Below are positions 50,112 through 58,123 of a DNA stretch of 64,000 nucleotides, piece after piece. Position 1 is the stretch's first letter; each line of letters begins with the position of its first letter. The stretch is from Chondrinema litorale (GTDB lineage: Bacteria; Bacteroidota; Bacteroidia; Cytophagales; Flammeovirgaceae): assembly GCF_026250525.1 (NCBI RefSeq), contig NZ_CP111048.1, positions 240,535 to 304,534 of the forward strand, given 5' to 3'. Under the pieces are notes generated by a model, which worked only from the letters and a program-made list of their open reading frames with translations, did not search any database and had not been told where the DNA came from. A program made the position numbers and the translations under genes.

Positions 50112-50897
50112 TTAAGTGGTTATATCTTCTTGATGTAAATTTCCTAAATCTCCCGAACGCACAGCTTCAATTATACTATTATCACCTTCTAACAATCGCA
50201 TAGCTACCCAACTTGCATTTGGTAAGTCCGGATAAGATTCTAGAAGTTTATTTGATAGTGTTTCAATTGCATGATTGAGTTTTCTCGAACGACTCTTAAT
50301 CTTAGGTGGTTTGCAAATGTATTTCCCAGTGGCAACTTCTTCAATAGCCTGTAACAATTCACTCATACCTTGTTTTTTACGGGCAGAAGCCGGTATTACA
50401 GGAATGCCTAGTTCTTTAGAAAGTACTCGGGTATCTATCTCTAAGTTATTTCTTTTTACTTCATCCATTAAATTGAGACAAAGCACCGCTCTATCAGTAA
50501 GTTCTAAAATCTGTAAAACCAGATTTAAATTACGTTCCAAACGAGTAGCATCAACTACAATAAGTGTAACATCTGGTTGACCGAATAAAATAAAATCTCT
50601 TGCGACTTCTTCATCGGTACTGGTAGATAATAAGGAGTATGTTCCTGGTAAGTCTACAACTTTATACCGTTTTTCATTGAAAATAAATCCACCCTCTGCT
50701 CTTGCAACAGTTTTACCTGGCCAGTTACCAGTATGTTGGCGCAAACCAGTTAGGTTGTTAAATACTGTACTTTTGCCAGTATTCGGATTACCCGCCAAAG
50801 TAACTAGATAGTCTACGTTCTCTAAATTTACGCCAAGCTTTACAAGATTCGCTTTGTTATGAGCTGGGCAATTTGCACAATTATTTGGGGTACTCAT
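50112..50897 (-). CDS. feoB: FeoB GTPase domain, encoded as a separate protein
   Basis: The 261-residue protein has the FeoB G-domain: G1 GNPNTGKSTVFNNLTG, G2 region GNWPGKTV, G3 DLPGTYSL, G4 NLMDE and a helical guanine-dissociation-inhibitor-like region. A short cysteine motif CANCPAHNK at the N-terminus is unusual and may bind metal. It lies between the DtxR-FeoA fusion (6 bp gap) and the FeoB membrane part (13 bp gap). Confidence 0.9.
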   Translation of the reverse strand: MSTPNNCANCPAHNKANLVKLGVNLENVDYLVTLAGNPNTGKSTVFNNLTGLRQHTGNWPGKTVARAEGGFIFNEKRYKVVDLPGTYSLLSTSTDEEVARDFILFGQPDVTLIVVDATRLERNLNLVLQILELTDRAVLCLNLMDEVKRNNLEIDTRVLSKELGIPVIPASARKKQGMSELLQAIEEVATGKYICKPPKIKSRSRKLNHAIETLSNKLLESYPDLPNASWVAMRLLEGDNSIIEAVRSGDLGNLHQEDITT

Positions 50898-50903
50898 ATT
50901 TCT

Positions 50904-51938
50904 TTAATTTTTTCGGTTGATAAAAACCTGATCGGCATGTTGTTTTCTGATGCCGATAGTAGTTCCTAAAATTCGATAACCAACAGGATCACCAGAAGCA
51001 CTTCTTATAACAGCAGAAACTTTACTGCCTGGTACAATTCCTAAATCCATCAATCGGCGTCTTTGCGATCCTCTGCAATTGGGAGAAATGCCCAATACTT
51101 CAGCATCTTCTCCAATCTTAAGCGATGATAGTAATTCCTGTTTTGGTGTTTGTGTTACTTCAGCACTGAGTCTTTCAACAGTGATGTAACCAGCGAATAG
51201 AGGCGTTAATATACATTCTTCGCCATGGGCTACAAATGTGATTTTTTTATCTGTTACATCGGTAACATAGACTTGCATTCCGGGGTAAAGCCCTAGTACA
51301 ATTAGTTGTTCGTATATACTTCTAGGTTCATCTTCCAAATGAGTTATTCGTCCCATTTCACCTTCCTGCAAAGTATTTAGACGCACTCCTCTATGTTTAG
51401 GAAGTTCTCCTTCTGCTGTTGGAATTGGGTCTCCGTGTGGGTCGAATACCGGATTTCCCATCTGTGCTGCCAATCTTTCGGTTTCTTCTTTACTAACCAC
51501 ATGCTCTATTCGATCTGCCTCGTGGTGCCAATCTACCGGTGCAACACTCGTTTGATCTGCCAAGTAACGTTCCCATATTCTGTGGATTCGAACAATCCTC
51601 AATGCGTAAGAGCGACCTGCATCAGTTAAAGCAACAGATTGGTTATTTAATGTAACTAATTCTAATGTAGTAAGTCTATTTAGTAACTGAGTGGCCTTAT
51701 CCATGGCAATATTCAAATGACCAGCAAGACTATTTATATTACAATTAGTTTTGTTGTATTCGCAATCAAAAATGAACTTTAGCGCATCTTCTAGTAATGC
51801 TCTCTTGTTATTTCTAATGAGTTTTGATATGAGGGCTAATCCACCCTTCATTGGCCAAAAGAACCAAAATAGTAAAGTAGTAACTGCTAGTCCAATTATT
51901 AACAATATCCCTGGTTGTATTTGCAATATGGTTAGCAT
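50904..51938 (-). CDS. Membrane-anchored DtxR-FeoA fusion protein
   Basis: The 344-residue protein has an N-terminal membrane helix (about residues 10-30, GILLIIGLAVTTLLFWFFWP), a DtxR-type winged helix and dimerisation region (about 50-175, with VVSKEETERLAAQMGNPVFDPHGDPIP) and two SH3-like/FeoA domains. The last of these (LSSLKIGEDAEVLGISPNCRGSQRRRLMDLGIVPGSKV) is a classical FeoA domain. It may combine iron sensing with FeoB partnering at the membrane. It is directly followed by the FeoB G-domain gene. Confidence 0.85.
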   Translation of the reverse strand: MLTILQIQPGILLIIGLAVTTLLFWFFWPMKGGLALISKLIRNNKRALLEDALKFIFDCEYNKTNCNINSLAGHLNIAMDKATQLLNRLTTLELVTLNNQSVALTDAGRSYALRIVRIHRIWERYLADQTSVAPVDWHHEADRIEHVVSKEETERLAAQMGNPVFDPHGDPIPTAEGELPKHRGVRLNTLQEGEMGRITHLEDEPRSIYEQLIVLGLYPGMQVYVTDVTDKKITFVAHGEECILTPLFAGYITVERLSAEVTQTPKQELLSSLKIGEDAEVLGISPNCRGSQRRRLMDLGIVPGSKVSAVIRSASGDPVGYRILGTTIGIRKQHADQVFINRKN

Positions 51939-51946
51939 AATCGTTT

Positions 51947-52606
51947 TTAATTCAATTGTTTTACATAAATAATATTAGTAAAATCCTTATTTAGAAGAAT
52001 TTTATTTTTGTTAATGATTATTTCTGTCATCTTGTTAGCGTTAAATTGTTTCTCAACCCAAATAGTAGAACCAATAGCTATATGATTAGATGAACAAAAA
52101 TCAAAAAAATCTTTTTCTGAACTAAATAAGCGCGAAATTTCATATTCATACCCAGCATTTGCATCAGAAAGTAATATTTGCGAATGGTCAATTACGGTTT
52201 CTTCATTCAAAACTGGAATAGGGTCTCCATGCGGATCAGTTGTTGGATAGTCTAAGTATTTTTCGATTTTATCGGCTAAAAAATCAGAGGTAAAATGCTC
52301 TAGATTTTCAGCCTCTTTATGGATTTCGTGTAAAGATAGATTTAATGTTTTATATAAGAAAGATTCCCACAGCCTGTGTTTTCTTATCACATTTAGTGCT
52401 AGGTTATTACCTGTAGATGTGAGGGTTAAAGGTTTATACTTTGTATAGTTTACTAACTTTTTTGTAGCAAGTTTTCTAGCCATGTCTGTCGCAGCAGCAT
52501 TAGAAATGTTTAATAACCTTGCCAAGGTGCTAATTCTGGTGTCAGCCACAGAAAGTCTGCTTTGATTATAAATTGTCTTCACAAAATTCTCTATCGAAAC
52601 CGTCAT
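51947..52606 (-). CDS. DtxR-family metal-dependent regulator
   Basis: The 219-residue protein has a winged helix (residues 4-65: SIENFVKTIYNQSRLSVADTRISTLARLLNISNAAATDMARKL), the metal-binding/dimer helix with HRLWESFLY and HKEAENLEHFTSDFL, the DPHGDPIP loop, and an SH3-like C-terminus. It heads the leftward feo operon, 8 bp before the DtxR-FeoA fusion. It probably represses the operon when Fe(II) or Mn(II) is sufficient. Confidence 0.9.
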   Translation of the reverse strand: MTVSIENFVKTIYNQSRLSVADTRISTLARLLNISNAAATDMARKLATKKLVNYTKYKPLTLTSTGNNLALNVIRKHRLWESFLYKTLNLSLHEIHKEAENLEHFTSDFLADKIEKYLDYPTTDPHGDPIPVLNEETVIDHSQILLSDANAGYEYEISRLFSSEKDFFDFCSSNHIAIGSTIWVEKQFNANKMTEIIINKNKILLNKDFTNIIYVKQLN

Positions 52607-52628
52607 TTATAGTATATTTAACTAAATA

Positions 52629-52644
52629 TTTAAGCTTACTTAAA
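52629..52644. promoter_or_regulatory. Possible DtxR operator
   Basis: The inverted repeat TTTAAG-CTTA-CTTAAA lies 23-38 bp upstream of the regulator's start codon. Position and symmetry fit autoregulation by a DtxR protein. The sequence does not match a consensus I can verify. Confidence 0.4.
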
Positions 52645-52789
52645 TTTATGAACAAATATACTTTATAAATGTTCATATTGAAATAATTTTTTAGAAAAAA
52701 TGAGTGGGGATGATAGATTTAAACTTAACATAATGTAAATTATTGATGTTTTTGAAATCTCCTAGAATCCAGCGATTAGCTTAAGCAAG

Positions 52790-53010
52790 CTTATTGATTA
52801 ACACAAACAACTTGTACCTTTCTGGCAGTTAGCTTTTGGAAGAAGCCCTAAGGCCAAATGGTGCTTATTAAGCCCTGCAGGCCGCACCCTTCCTGAAATC
52901 TGGCTGGGAAGTATAAAGTCCTCAGGGACGATTGTTGATTTAATTGGTGGCACACTAAGTGACCCCGTATGGAATGATTCATCAAACTTTAAGATACCTC
53001 CCCCAAAAGC
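52790..53010 (+). ncRNA. Predicted bridge RNA of IS110 copy A
   Basis: The left-end region aligns with those of copies B and C: conserved blocks (CTTTTGGAAGAA, GAAATCTGGCTGG, GACGATTGTTGATTTAA, GACCCCGT) alternate with variable segments. IS110 elements express such a left-end RNA with loops that pair to donor and target. The variable 10-mer GTATGGAATG at 52967-52976 equals the first bases right of the element (54389-54398). RNA ends are approximate. Confidence 0.65.
52874..52888 (+). other. 15-bp extra segment in the copy A left end
   Basis: Between AATGGT and GAAATC, copies B and C have 17 bases and copy A has 32. The extra 15 (CCTGCAGGCCGCACC by the best placement) contain the palindrome CCTGCAGG. 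It lies in a variable segment, so placement is approximate. Confidence 0.6.
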
Positions 53011-53036
53011 TTTTTTAAAGTTTAAAATGTAAAATT

Positions 53037-54365
53037 ATGAAAAAGAAAATCACAATGGAGGTAGTTAATCCCCTTGCAGCCGGTATTGATGTAGGTTCTA
53101 GAAGTCATTTTGTAAGTATTGGTCAAACAAAAGAAGATGTTAGAGAATTTGGTGTATATACCAAAGATCATAATGCAATGATTGAGTGGTTAAAGAAAGC
53201 TAAGATTACTACGGTAGCCATGGAAAGTACAGGTAGTTATTGGCAAACATTATTTAGTGCATTACAATTGGCAGAATTTGAGGTAATACTGGTTAATGGC
53301 AGGGATGTAAAAAATGTGAAAGGTAAAAAGACAGATATGTTAGATTGTATTTGGATTCAAAAACTACACAGTCTGGGGCTTTTAAGAGGTAGTTATTTAC
53401 CTGATGAACATACTCGAGAATTGCATACCTATTGTTTATATAGACAGAAATTAATAGAACAAAGCTCCAAGTATATAAATAGAATACAGAAGAATCTTCG
53501 CTTAATGAATATTAGGTTAGATGTTGCTATCAATGATATTACAGGTAAAACTGGTTCTGCTATCCTTAATGCTATTCTTTTAGGAGAGAGAAATCCCAAA
53601 ACACTTTCAGAACTAGCAGATGTAAGGGTCAAAAAAAGTAAAGAAGAAATTGCTAAATCTTTAGATGGGGAATGGAAAGACGACCTACTATATGTTATTA
53701 AAGACTGTTGGCAAACTTATCAATATTACCAAGACAGAATTCGAGACCTAGATATTTGCGTAGAAAATACACTAAAAAAGGGGCTTAATATTATTAAAAA
53801 AGTAAAACTTCCAGATGTTGGAATGAAACAGCTAAGTAAAAATGATCCAAAATTTGATTTACGTTCACTGGCCTATCAGATACTTGGCATAGATCTATAT
53901 CAAATTGGAGGGGTTCGAAATGGGACAGTATTAACAGTTTTGAGCACATTGGGAAGTGGAATTAATAAATTTCCTACCTCTAAACACTTTGTGAGTTGGC
54001 TAAGGTTAGCTCCTAATAATAAAATAAGTGGTGGCAAAATATTAAGTAGTAGGACTCAAAAAGGGAAAAATCAGTTGAGCATTTCACTTAGAAGAGCTGC
54101 TAATGCAATTGGAAATACTAAAACTCACCCACTTAAAAAGTTTTTTTCTAGAATCGCTTACAAAAAAGGTAGAGGTGCAGCTATTACTGCTACTGCCAGA
54201 AAATTAGCTGTAATTATTTATAGGATGCTTCTCTATAAAGAGGACTTCAATCCAGGACTCCATGCGAATGAGGAAAGGGAAAGGCTGAAAAAGATCATAG
54301 CAGTCAGGAAAAAAGTGGCAGCATTGAACCTTACTGATGCCGAAAAGGGAGCTATTTTCACTTAG
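53037..54365 (+). CDS. IS110-family transposase, intact (copy A)
   Basis: The 442-residue protein has an N-terminal RuvC-like DEDD domain with the acidic motifs AAGIDVGSRSH, AMESTGSYWQTLF and GKKTDMLDCIWIQ. The C-terminal Transposase_20 region includes QIGGVRNGTVLTVLSTLG and FVSWLRLAPNNKISGGK. No frame break or insertion is seen. Enzymes of this family recombine DNA under guidance of the element's RNA. Its two relatives in this window are damaged. Confidence 0.92.
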   Translation: MKKKITMEVVNPLAAGIDVGSRSHFVSIGQTKEDVREFGVYTKDHNAMIEWLKKAKITTVAMESTGSYWQTLFSALQLAEFEVILVNGRDVKNVKGKKTDMLDCIWIQKLHSLGLLRGSYLPDEHTRELHTYCLYRQKLIEQSSKYINRIQKNLRLMNIRLDVAINDITGKTGSAILNAILLGERNPKTLSELADVRVKKSKEEIAKSLDGEWKDDLLYVIKDCWQTYQYYQDRIRDLDICVENTLKKGLNIIKKVKLPDVGMKQLSKNDPKFDLRSLAYQILGIDLYQIGGVRNGTVLTVLSTLGSGINKFPTSKHFVSWLRLAPNNKISGGKILSSRTQKGKNQLSISLRRAANAIGNTKTHPLKKFFSRIAYKKGRGAAITATARKLAVIIYRMLLYKEDFNPGLHANEERERLKKIIAVRKKVAALNLTDAEKGAIFT

Positions 54366-54387
54366 GAGGCAAGGAAAGTGGAAGAGT

Positions 54388-54412
54388 TGTATGGAATGGC
54401 CTTACACAAAGC
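54388..54412 (+). repeat. Left terminal inverted repeat of the IS3 element
   Basis: It starts TGTATGGAATGGCCTTACA and pairs with the right repeat at 58482-58506, differing at two of the first 19 positions. It directly follows IS110 copy A. Confidence 0.85.
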
Positions 54413-54547
54413 TGTAAGCACATGAAAAACAAAGAAAAATCACAAAAAACAACAACGAAAACGAGGGTCGACTCGACAGAGGTCGTCCCAACGAAACGAA
54501 TTTTGACGTTAGAACAGCGTCAGGAGATTATCGAATACTATAATACT

Positions 54548-54562
54548 GGTGGTCGGCACCCG
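54548..54562 (+). other. 15-bp in-frame insertion in IS3 orfA
   Basis: GGTGGTCGGCACCCG adds GGRHP between EYYNT and NILHQKFF. It holds GGTG-GTCGG-CACC. Evidence is compositional plus inverted repeat; there is no paralogue to compare. Confidence 0.6.
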
Positions 54563-54600
54563 AATATTTTACATCAGAAATTCTTTGCAAAAAACGTTCC

Positions 54601-54614
54601 ACGCGGTACCAGAT
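54601..54614 (+). other. 14-bp insertion in IS3 orfA
   Basis: Deleting ACGCGGTACCAGAT changes KNVP into KNVP-SVNLFRQWL and restores the frame. It contains GGTACC. Confidence 0.7.
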
Positions 54615-54693
54615 ATCGGTAAACTTGTTTAGGCAGTGGTTGAGAGCAGAAAGACGAAGAGAACAAAACCAACTCAAAAACAGTCAATGCCAA

Positions 54694-54707
54694 ATGGATG
54701 ACCCAAC
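54694..54707 (+). other. 14-bp insertion in IS3 orfA
   Basis: Deleting ATGGATGACCCAAC is one way to join the two frames on either side (LKNSQCQ to YKDKDAEIAAL). The frame change is certain, but the exact insert is not. Confidence 0.5.
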
Positions 54708-54848
54708 TACAAGGATAAAGATGCTGAAATTGCAGCCCTCAAAAAAGCACTCCAACAAAAAGAGAAAGAACTGAACTATGCTAAAATGAAGCATAAGGCA
54801 TTGGATATTTTAATTGAAATTGCAGAAGAAAGGTTTAAGATAACCATA

Positions 54849-54863
54849 AAGCTTGCAGCCGCA
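54849..54863 (+). other. 15-bp in-frame insertion near the IS3 orfA end
   Basis: AAGCTTGCAGCCGCA adds KLAAA between RFKITI and KKSGK; family members normally run directly from the first block to the second. Confidence 0.55.
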
Positions 54864-55282
54864 AAAAAGTCTGGAAAATGGCGGTAGACAAGATGCGTCT
54901 TGTGTTTCCATTGTTGAGTTTGACCTTAATCTGTAGTTTTTATGATCGACATCGGCAGAGTTATTATGAGGCGGTACGACGTGAGAAAGCTTATCAAGAA
55001 GTAGCAGATAAAGTCATCAAAAAAGTAAGTTCACTCAGAGAAGTATTGCCAGGTATTGGTACTTCAAAGCTGCATTTTTTGATGAAAGATTGGCTAAAAA
55101 CTGAAGGGATTAAAATGGGCAGAGATAAACTACATGAGCTGCTTAGAGATAGAAGTTTGCTGATAAAAAAAAGAGATGGCATCAGAACTACTAATTCCAA
55201 TCATCATTACAGAAAATACAATGATAAACGTCGAAGTTTAGAAGTCACTAGACCTGAGAGATTATGGGTATCCGATATTACC

Positions 55283-55296
55283 GCGTCGCGTAGACC
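55283..55296 (+). other. 14-bp GC-rich insertion in IS3 orfB (first D block)
   Basis: Deleting GCGTCGCGTAGACC joins GATATTACC to TATGTG and restores VSDIT-YV and the downstream frame. It contains CGCG-T-CGCG at its left end together with the preceding C. Confidence 0.8.
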
Positions 55297-55516
55297 TATG
55301 TGCCAGTAAAGGGTAATTACTCGTATCTAAGTTTGGTTACTGATGCTTATTCTAGAAAGGTAGTAGGTTGGGCAATGGAAGATAGTCTAGAAGCTGAAGG
55401 GCCGATGAAAGCGCTACGGATGGCCCCCATGGACGTATGTTTGAATCCCTTAATCTAAGGTATTAAGTAACTACAAAAAAGAAATAAAGTATTTAAAAAA
55501 TAGATAGCTTTGTGTT

Positions 55517-55798
55517 ATGAGACAACACCGATTTATCAAAGCAAGTAAAGAAGAAGTTGATTTATTAAAATCTCAACTAAAAAAACCAATGAGTCGACAG
55601 GAATCTGTTCGCATAGAAGGATTACTGCTGAGTATAAAAGGCTATACTATGGAGCAAATTGTAGATATATTAGAAGTAAATCGTGATACAATATCTCGTT
55701 GGTTTAACCGATGGGATCAAGGAAAAATGACCAATCTTGCTAATCTTCCTAAAAGTGGTCGTAGGCGTATTTATACAGAAACAGAAGAAAAAAAATGA
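55517..55798 (+). CDS. IS630 transposase, N-terminal frame (helix-turn-helix)
   Basis: The 93 residues carry a winged-helix/HTH region: GYTMEQIVDILEVNRDTISRWFNRWDQG and LPKSGRRRIYTETEEKK. The frame ends in a run of A (GAAGAAAAAAAATGA), a slippery sequence overlapping the next frame's ATG by four bases (ATGA). IS630 elements commonly fuse the two frames by programmed frameshifting. Confidence 0.85.
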   Translation: MRQHRFIKASKEEVDLLKSQLKKPMSRQESVRIEGLLLSIKGYTMEQIVDILEVNRDTISRWFNRWDQGKMTNLANLPKSGRRRIYTETEEKK

Positions 55799-56526
55799 TC
55801 CAAAAAGCCTGTTTGGGCATCCAAAGGATAAAAGTATTTCTTCAAGAAGTGATCACTAGTACAGGTAAAAGTTGCCATATACAAACATTAAAGGGTATTT
55901 TCAAGAGGCATCGATTGGTATGGAAACGCTATAGAAAGAGCTTAAAACCAGAAAGAGATGAAGTACTTTTTGAGTTTTTCAAATCGGAATTAAGCTACCT
56001 AGAACAACAAGCAAAACAAGGAATAATAGACTTGATATTTATGGATGAATCGGGCTTTAACTTAAATCCAAATGTGCCCTATGGTTGGCAACCAATAGGA
56101 CAGCAAATTTTGCTTCCTGCTAAACGCAGCTCAACTAATTGGACAGTTTTAGGTACGCTTAATATCCACAGTCAAAGCTTTTACGGTTATATGATGCCAG
56201 AGGCATGTACTGCAAAAACAGTAGTTGAAGTATTGTCTAATTTAAGCGAAAGAATCAATAAAAAAACGATAGTAATATTAGATAATGCCCCAGTGCATAA
56301 GGCAAAGATTGTAAAAGAAAAGTTAGTCGAATGGCGCAAAAAAGGACTTTACCTACAATTTATACCTGCCTATAGCCCTGAACTCAATAAAATAGAGATA
56401 TTATGGAGACAGATGAAATATTATTGGTTAGAACCGAACGATTATCAATCTCAAAATACACTATACCAAAAAATTATTGAAATTCTTCAGAATTATGGAT
56501 CTAAATACTCGATTTCTTTTTCTTAA
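55795..56526 (+). CDS. IS630 transposase, catalytic frame
   Basis: The 243 residues hold the DDE domain: LIFMDESGFNLNP (first D), TIVILDNAPVHKAK (second D) and SPELNKIEILWRQMKYYW (E). It follows the N-terminal frame in the -1 register and is probably expressed by frameshifting at the A-run near 55790 or by reinitiation at ATGA. Confidence 0.88.
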   Translation: MIQKACLGIQRIKVFLQEVITSTGKSCHIQTLKGIFKRHRLVWKRYRKSLKPERDEVLFEFFKSELSYLEQQAKQGIIDLIFMDESGFNLNPNVPYGWQPIGQQILLPAKRSSTNWTVLGTLNIHSQSFYGYMMPEACTAKTVVEVLSNLSERINKKTIVILDNAPVHKAKIVKEKLVEWRKKGLYLQFIPAYSPELNKIEILWRQMKYYWLEPNDYQSQNTLYQKIIEILQNYGSKYSISFS

Positions 56527-56770
56527 CTACTTAAATTACAAGAAAAGATGAGGAGAGAATGACGCCATGGAAGATACGTTTTATACGATATCGAGCAGTT
56601 GCCACTGTGGCCATTGATTTACAATTCATTTCTCTCTTTTCTTTATAGGAACAACAGTATTTAGGGGAGAGATATCTACCTCGGATAATTTACGTGAGAA
56701 TCCGTTCCACGGTGGCCATAAAGAAATTCTAATGAAAAACACAATTTTAAAAAAATGCTTCGGAATTGAC

Positions 56771-56784
56771 AGCGTGGCTGCCAC
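56771..56784 (+). other. 14-bp GC-rich insertion in IS110 D (first D motif)
   Basis: Removing AGCGTGGCTGCCAC turns the broken reading into FGID-ISKDTF and restores the frame. It contains the inverted repeat GTGGC-T-GCCAC. Confidence 0.85.
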
Positions 56785-57072
56785 ATTTCAAAAGATACCT
56801 TTTCGGTTCAATATGGGATGCTTACCCAAGAATTAGATGTACGATATGGGGCAAAGAGAATTTTCAAAAATACCTTGAGCGACATCGAAAATTTTATTGT
56901 TTGGGCAAATAAAAAGCTAGATGACACCAGTCTTCCGACCCTTTTTGTGGTAGAAGCTACAGGGGTGTATTATGAGAACTTGGCATATGTTTTATCGGAT
57001 ACAAATCTACGGGTCAGTGTACTGTTGCCCAATAAAGCTAAAGCTTTTGCAGAAAGTCTAGACACAAAATCT

Positions 57073-57086
57073 GGGAGGTCCCATCT
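57073..57086 (+). other. 14-bp GC-rich insertion in IS110 D (third D motif)
   Basis: Removing GGGAGGTCCCATCT restores TKS-KTDELDA. ATCT flanks the central GGGAGGTCCC on both sides, and TGGGA-GG-TCCCA is an inverted repeat. Confidence 0.85.
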
Positions 57087-57568
57087 AAGACTGATGAATT
57101 AGATGCTATTATGCTGTGTCGTATGGGATTAGAACGAACACTACCCATTTGGCAAGCTCCCGATACTACTTTGAGAGAAATTAAACTGTTGACTAGGGAG
57201 CGAAGTCAATATCAAAAAAAGAAGACGGCTGCAATTAACCAGCTCCATGCTTATAAGAATGGTTTTGATGTCCCCAAAATCATTATTGAGCGCTTAGAGC
57301 AAGAAATCGAGTCCCTTCTTGATACGATTGTAATAATAGAGCAACAACTATCTGTACTTGTAGAGCAAGAAAAAGATATAAAGCAAACCATTGACAGAAT
57401 TACAAAAGTACCTGGTCTAGGTGTGATAAGTGTACTAACCGTACTTGCTGAAACTAATAATTTTTCTTTGGTAAATAACATCAAACAGTTGGTAAGTTAT
57501 GCAGGCTTGGATGTGCAACTTAACCAATCTGGAAAAAGTAGTAAAAGAGCTAGAATTTCTAAAAAAGG

Positions 57569-57583
57569 CCACCGTGGCAACGG
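57569..57583 (+). other. 15-bp in-frame GC-rich insertion in IS110 D
   Basis: Removing CCACCGTGGCAACGG restores SKKG-NSHIRKAL, a conserved IS110 C-terminal block. With the preceding G it contains GCCAC-C-GTGGC. Confidence 0.75.
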
Positions 57584-57991
57584 GAATTCTCACATCAGAA
57601 AAGCTTTGTACATGCCTGCTCTTGCGGCTTGTAACAGTAAGAATTCAAGTTTACATGATTTTTATGAGGGGGTCATTGAAAAAAAGCCTTGCAAAAAGAT
57701 TGGAGTCATTGCTGTAGAACGTAAGCTATTAATATTAATTTATTCGTTGTGGAAATCGAAAGAAGAGTTTGATGTAAAACGACATCAATCACAAAAAGAA
57801 ATTTCATGTACAATACAAAAAAATAAGAGCGAGTTAGTACTCACTCTAAACTAGATGGACTTCGGTATAAAACTTCCTACCATGTCCTCTTTCGGGTAAT
57901 TAAATTTACTGATTTTTATTTGTTTTTAAACACAGTATCAATGGCATTAAAACAAAGAAAGAATAGGAAATCAGTAAAACTGATGCACCAT

Positions 57992-58006
57992 CGACCGCCG
58001 ACCCGG
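57992..58006 (+). other. 15-bp in-frame GC-rich insertion in IS3 orfB (second D block)
   Basis: Removing CGACCGCCGACCCGG restores the nearly invariant IS3 motif HHSDRGSQY. It contains GACCG, and CGGTC at its right junction, giving an inverted repeat. Confidence 0.82.
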
Positions 58007-58109
58007 TCAGATCGTGGTAGTCAGTATTGTTCCAATGATTATACAAAGCTTTTGAAGAAAAATAAGATTGAAATTAGTATGGTTCAAACTGGCGACCCAA
58101 GAGACAATG

Positions 58110-58123
58110 GGGGCCGTCCCACG
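58110..58123 (+). other. 14-bp GC-rich insertion in IS3 orfB (E block)
   Basis: Removing 14 bases within the G/C-rich stretch after GACAATG rejoins GDPRDN to the IAERMH region of the catalytic glutamate and restores the frame. CCGT-CCC-ACGG is an inverted repeat here. The exact ends shift by a few bases because of the G-run. Confidence 0.78.

Larger units (their letters stand above)
52766..54387 (+). mobile_element. IS110-family element, copy A
   Basis: The left boundary is set by the shared start AATCCAGCGATTAGC in copies A, B and C, with unrelated sequence before it. The right boundary is set where the IS3 terminal repeat begins. The element has a 271-bp non-coding left end, an intact transposase gene and 22 bp after the stop. 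It abuts the left terminal repeat of the IS3 element exactly. It is the only copy of the three with an undamaged gene. Confidence 0.85.
54422..54887 (+). pseudogene. IS3 transposase orfA, broken
   Basis: The reading starts MKNKEKSQKTTTKT and includes ILTLEQRQEIIEYYNT, NILHQKFFAKNVP, SVNLFRQWLRAERRREQNQL, DAEIAALKKALQQKEKELNYAKMKHKALDILIEIAEERF and KKSGK. These fall in three frames. Each junction is explained by a 14-bp insertion (54601-54614 and 54694-54707). Two further 15-bp in-frame additions lie at 54548-54562 and 54849-54863. A longer GC-rich segment near 54463-54492 (encoding RVDSTEVVPT) may be another addition. Confidence 0.8.
55463..56534 (+). mobile_element. IS630-family element inside the IS110 D left end
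   Basis: The imperfect terminal inverted repeats are TTAAGTAACTAC-AAAAAAGAAAT on the left and, read inward from the right, TTAAGTAGTTAAG-AAAAAGAAAT. TA precedes the left end, as expected for IS630 insertion. The transposase is in two overlapping frames with no other damage. None of the 14-15 bp insertions seen in neighbouring elements is found here. Confidence 0.85.
56732..57854 (+). pseudogene. IS110 transposase D, frameshifted by two 14-bp insertions
   Basis: The start MKNTILKKCFGID is followed, after deleting 56771-56784, by ISKDTFSVQYGMLTQELDV, the canonical first acidic motif. Deleting 57073-57086 rejoins SLDTKS to KTDELDAIMLCRMGLERTLP (third acidic motif). A 15-bp in-frame addition at 57569-57583 splits SKKG from NSHIRKALYMPAL. 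EATGVYYENLAYVL is the second acidic motif. With these three insertions removed, the gene reads through as one IS110 transposase of about 360 residues. Confidence 0.85.
55425..57945 (+). mobile_element. Second IS110-type element (D) inside the IS3 element
   Basis: ATGGC occurs at both junctions (55420-55424 and 57941-57945). Removing one copy plus the intervening DNA rejoins the IS3 orfB as LRMALKQRK. The insert holds a broken IS110 transposase (56732-57854) preceded by a non-coding left end, and that left end is itself cut by an IS630 element. Exact ends are uncertain by five bases. Confidence 0.8.

Noticed and set aside
52741..52800. TGAAATCT shared by the left flank of copy A and its RNA region as a left guide
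   Set aside because: The same block is conserved in copies B and C, whose left flanks differ, so the match is probably chance.
55784..55800. IS630 frame break as a disabling mutation
   Set aside because: The A-run with ATGA overlap is the usual arrangement for frameshift expression in this family.
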